Assembly: GCA_023374025.1 (NCBI GenBank)
Contig: SIJG01000026.1
Coordinates: forward strand, 512,028 to 576,027
Direction of reading: 5' to 3'
DNA from: Heterodera schachtii
Taxonomy: Eukaryota > Nematoda > Chromadorea > Rhabditida > Heteroderidae
Length of the DNA stretch: 64,000 nt
In this document: positions 60,271 through 64,000 of the stretch, piece after piece
Numbering within the stretch: the first letter of the stretch is position 1
How the letters are laid out: every line of letters begins with the position of its first letter
Notes under the pieces: generated by a model
Databases searched by the model: none
What the model saw: only the letters and a program-made list of their open reading frames with translations
Told to the model about the DNA's origin: nothing
Translations under genes and position numbers: made by a program

Positions 60271-60540
60271 ATGAGGGGGGCATTTGGCGAGGGGGGAGAA
60301 GTACATTAATTAATGGCGGATAATGAGGCAATTTGAAGGAGGAAATCGAAGAGATTAAAGCGAAATTACGACAAAGAGCTAAAAAAATGAGAAATAAATA
60401 TGCAATGAAAGAGAATCAACAAATCATACCATTACTTTAATTAAGCAATTAGCATTTTTATTGACTTTATTTCGTGAGTTTTTCGGACTTTTCAGTAATT
60501 CATTAACAAAAATACAAAAGAAGAAAAATTGGTAATATTT

Positions 60541-60984
60541 CAGTTTGTCCCCCCCCCCCTTTTTTTCGAAAATTTTTTTTAGGTTTTTAAAGGTCATGAA
60601 AACAGGTTTCCAGGGGTTTTCGGGGTCGCTGATCACGAATCCGACATCCCTTTCGACCAATTCCGGACCCGAATTCGAACAAAAGTTCGAAAATTCAAAT
60701 TTTTGATTTTCACGTTTTTGGTCTAAAAATGACTTAAAAGATCTTTTGTTGCAACATTTATGTTTTGAATGTTTCCGTGTATTTAAACAAAAATTGAACC
60801 AAAAACGTGAAAATCAAAATTTGAAAACTTTTGTTCGAATTCGGATCCGGGATTCGGAATTGGTCGAAAGGGATGCAGGATTCGTGATCAGCGACCCCGA
60901 AAATCCCTGGAAACCTGTTTTCATGACTTTTGAAAACATAAAAAAAAATTTCGAATAAGGGGGGGGGGGGGGGGGGACAAACTG
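60541..60984. mobile_element. Near-perfect palindromic MITE, 444 bases
   Basis: Reads cagtttgtcccccc inward from the left and ggggggacaaactg on the right. Arms of about 190 bases match closely through gtcgctgatcacgaat, aattcgaacaaaagttcgaa and ttttcacgtttttggt. It is the cleanest full-length copy of the foldback family, inserted between the two serpin genes. The long C and G runs differ in length, as slippage would cause. Confidence 0.9.
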
Positions 60985-61281
60985 AACTATTACAAAAATA
61001 AGCACAAATCTTAGAAATAAGTACACTTGGGAACCCTGCTTGTAAGCAGTATACTATTCTTGATATTTCATTCTTACTAACTTTTTTTCTAAGAATTTTT
61101 TTTACCCAAAAAACATAATAATAAATTTATTTCGCTACATTAATTGTGACGAAATCCAAAAAACATGCACACAAAAAAGAATATTTTTACAAATCATACA
61201 ATTAATCCTAAAACAAACACATTTAAATACATATAAATGGAATGGATCAAATCAAATATAATTATTTTCAATGGAATGGAA

Positions 61282-63830
61282 TCAGTTGCGGAAAATCGCA
61301 CTGAAAAGCACAGTGTCATCGCGAATCAGAAAGGCACAGAACGGATGGTCAGCGACAAATCGATTTGCTACTGCTTCGCCGGAATAACGGACTGAATGTG
61401 TTGGGACTGCCCCGGAGACAGTGCCCGTCTCACTGACCTTAATCGTCGAATTCAGTTGCACAAAAAAAAATTGAAGATGTTAATTTTTGCGCTTTCCCGT
61501 TTCAAAAAAAAAACATTTTGAACATTTTTTTGCCATAATTTTCCAAGTCATTTTTCTAAATTTCATTGCCGGGGAAAAACATACATTTATAGCAGTTGTT
61601 CGCCAAAATTGGCCATGGTTTTGCCATTTAAAGGTCAAATTTTCAAAAAATGGAATAATAGGGGGCCGGCGTTGTCGATGACGCCGCTATGAAATTTAAA
61701 AAATTTGGTATACCCTCTGAAAAGCCTGTCCTGTCTGTGTATCATGGGCAATAACCGCACCTCAATGATCGCCTTCTGCACCACTTTGCTGATCAGCAAC
61801 AGTTTCTTGCCGGAAATGCCCTCAAAATTGGCGCTGTCGGTGAACGCGGTGGCCATGCCCATGTTGGTCAACGGTTCGTTCAGTTCGTGCGTGGCCTCCA
61901 ACTTGAACTTGGGCAACTCCACCTGCGAAAAGAAGGGGATTGGCATTGTGTTTTAGGACAATTCATCTAAGCCAGGCCGGTCCGTATCCAGGGAGGCATA
62001 ATGCCTCCGAATTAAAATTTCACAAACAAAAAAATTTTCCTGGCGGCGTAACTTGACACAAAAATGGCAAAATTTAGTGCTTTTTTGGCGCAAATCGCTA
62101 CAAATCCTGCCTTTTCGGCCCAGCTCTGATAATAAGAATCCATCCGTTTTGATTTTTCTCGGCGACTTTTTCTCCTCCTCCGGGTTTACTTACCTTCACT
62201 TTGCACTTGTCCCGATTTTTGATCAGTTCTACCAGTTTTTTGCCGTCCACTTGAGCCAACAATTTGGTCAGTCCAAAGCGCTCCTTTGGCAACAACACGA
62301 ACATGAACTCTTTTTCGCCTTTGTAGGGCATGCCGAGAAGTTGGAGCTGTACAAACAACCAAAAAATTAGCACATTAAAAGGAAAAATGAGTGAACGACC
62401 TCAGGGTCCTCAAAATAAATGAAATTGGACGTCAAATACATCGTTTCCAGCTAAAAAAAAAAAAAAATCAGATTTGGTCGTTTATGGACAAAACGACTCT
62501 TTTATGGGTTTAGCTCCCACAATTCATTTCAAAATTAAAAATGCCAATAATCATTTCTCATGGCCGCTGACAACGAATCTCGCAACCATTTCGACTGATA
62601 GTGAACGACAGGGATCGGCTTAGGGGTGGTACCTCCCCCCGGGCGAGGAATTTTTTTTCACCCGTTTAACAAATTTTGTCCAAAAAATGACAAATTTTGT
62701 GCTTTTGAGCCATTTTTAGCAGATTTACATCAAAAAATTGCGGTTTTTTTTTGAAAATTAAGCGAAATTTTTGGAAAATTTGGGTGCGCAATCAACTGTT
62801 ATCCCTTCTCATTCGTCACAACTTTCATGCTTTAATTTGTTCAAAGAATCGACTTTGTTCGAATTTTGTTCATCGGTTCGAAAGGTCGAAATGGATGCCG
62901 AATTCGTGGGCAGTGGCCCTTGAAAACTTATAATTAGCACTTTAATTTTAAATGTAATTGTCCTAATGATTAAAAAATGAGTTTGTTTTCGCCACCTCTT
63001 TTTTGTTGTTCGCGTCCATATGAAATGTCGCCTTTCTGGTAAATTTTTTGCAGAATTTGTTCAGCCATGTGCCCTTGAAGTAGAACGCGTTGATCAACAA
63101 CAAACTGCAAAAAAAAATTTTTTCATTTGTTTCCTATTTTCGTAAAATTTTCCCATCTTTGCCAGTGCTTTTTCGATTTTCATCAAAATTTTTTTTTGCT
63201 ACTCCAATCAAAATCGACGGCAAAAGGAAAAAAACAAGTTTTATATGGTTTTTGGCTACGAAATATTTGGGTTTTTTTCGCTTAATTTGACGTTGCATTT
63301 GCTGCACTTTACCGAGTCTCCTTGTCAAGAGCGTCGGGCGTGATCAAATCGCGGATTTTCTCATGGGTCGCTTCATCCACGAAATTGTTGATTATCTGAA
63401 GGCAAAAAATGGCATTAATTTGTTAAAACCTTTTTAATGATAGAAATTGGCGTTAATCAAAAACCAAGGGGGAAAAGAAAGAAAACCTTTTGGTTTTGCA
63501 AAAAACTTTTCATAAAAAAAGGGAAATATTCCAGGGGTTGACTTTTTTAACTTAAATTTTCCTATTTTTTCGCGACTATTTGGCATTACGCCAACACTTT
63601 TCACACTTTTCCCACCTCCGCCGTCCCTTCGCTGTCCTTAAAGTCCACCGTTTCCAACTGTTCCCCGTAATTTCCTTCAATTTTCTCTTTGAACGCGCCC
63701 TTCACTCTGAAGCCTTTGTTCACGTACACTTTGTTGGCCGTCTCCAAAGTGTTGTTGCTGCGCTTCGGTCCACTCGTAAGCGAATTGAGCAAAGTGCCGA
63801 AATATTTGTGCACTTCCGACTCGGGCGCAC
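61282..63830 (-). CDS. Serpin 2, partial at window edge, otherwise intact
   Basis: Exons 63830-63616, 63395-63313, 63104-62996, 62450-62400, 62346-62194, 61922-61761 and 61437-61282 mirror serpin 1 exon for exon, and all stay open. Marks: KYFGTLLNSL, TLETANKVYVNKGF, INNFVDEATHEKIRDLITPD, MPYKGEKEFMFVLLP, DDTVLFSAIFRN. The reactive loop reads EVSETGTVSGAVPTHSVRYS, clearly different from serpin 1, with a final exon one codon longer (52 against 51). The hinge keeps GT but has P where T stands at about P8. The N-terminal exon should lie just beyond 64000, since 63950-64000 already matches the sequence that precedes exon A of serpin 1 (59905-59960). Confidence 0.9.
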
Positions 63831-64000
63831 CTTAATTAAGAGAAAAGGGGGCAATTAACAGTAATGAGAAGTGGTAGGGCAATTAATAGGATGGGGGATT
63901 AAGAATTGGGGTGGGAGACGGCAATATTTGGCGGCATTTTTCAATGGCCTTGAAAAGAACAGAAATTTTTGTTTCAAAAGCAGTAGAAAAATATTTCTGG

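Noticed and set aside
1..64000. CRISPR array, operon or prophage
   Set aside because: Direct repeats here are satellites or transposon ends without regular spacers; genes have introns and nematode families.

Overview
The window is AT-rich, intron-rich, repeat-dense nuclear DNA of a nematode, most likely a plant-parasitic cyst nematode (Heteroderinae). The evidence is a PL3 pectate lyase of the nematode effector type, a BTB-BACK-MATH family I associate with cyst nematodes, a nematode-type chemoreceptor, serpins, and short introns with YTTYAG-like acceptors. There is no bacterial operon structure, CRISPR array or rRNA. All gene models below were spliced by eye, and phase closure across exons is the main support for them.

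Layout. 1-3530: CT-rich satellite interrupted by a TIR element. 4020-4300: doubtful small minus-strand gene. 5270-17360 (block A): broken BTB-BACK-MATH gene; intact seven-exon 7TM chemoreceptor; four-exon gene for a secreted cysteine-rich protein (called CRSP here); and, tail-to-tail with it, a three-exon precursor for a disulfide-loop neuropeptide resembling allatostatin C. 17360-22880: AT-rich DNA with a four-exon gene for a secreted helical protein of unknown family. 22880-24000: inverted fragment of the CRSP/neuropeptide pair. 24430-39857 (block B): block A repeated in the same gene order but decayed (BTB fragment, chemoreceptor pseudogene, a defective CR1/Jockey-like LINE, CRSP copy 2, frameshifted neuropeptide copy). 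39858-44327: tandem second copy of the last 4.47 kb of block B. 44620-45620: smaller third remnant. 46664-47837: PL3 pectate lyase, minus strand, one frameshift. 49600-56150: nested transposon cluster that fills an intron and truncates a gene of a multicopy cyst-nematode family. 56514-64000: tandem minus-strand serpin genes, the second running off the window edge.

How the genes fit together. Pectate lyase (wall softening), CRSP and the 311-residue secreted protein are candidate secreted products; serpins inhibit proteases; the chemoreceptor and the disulfide-loop peptide are signalling genes. They are not an operon. They are linked by repeated segmental duplication, which spread the receptor-CRSP-neuropeptide cassette, and by heavy insertion of palindromic DNA transposons. 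The most notable items are the allatostatin-C-like precursor, the CRSP family with an inferred conserved GC-AG first intron and a possible gene-conversion patch, and the serpin pair whose main difference I see is in the reactive loop.
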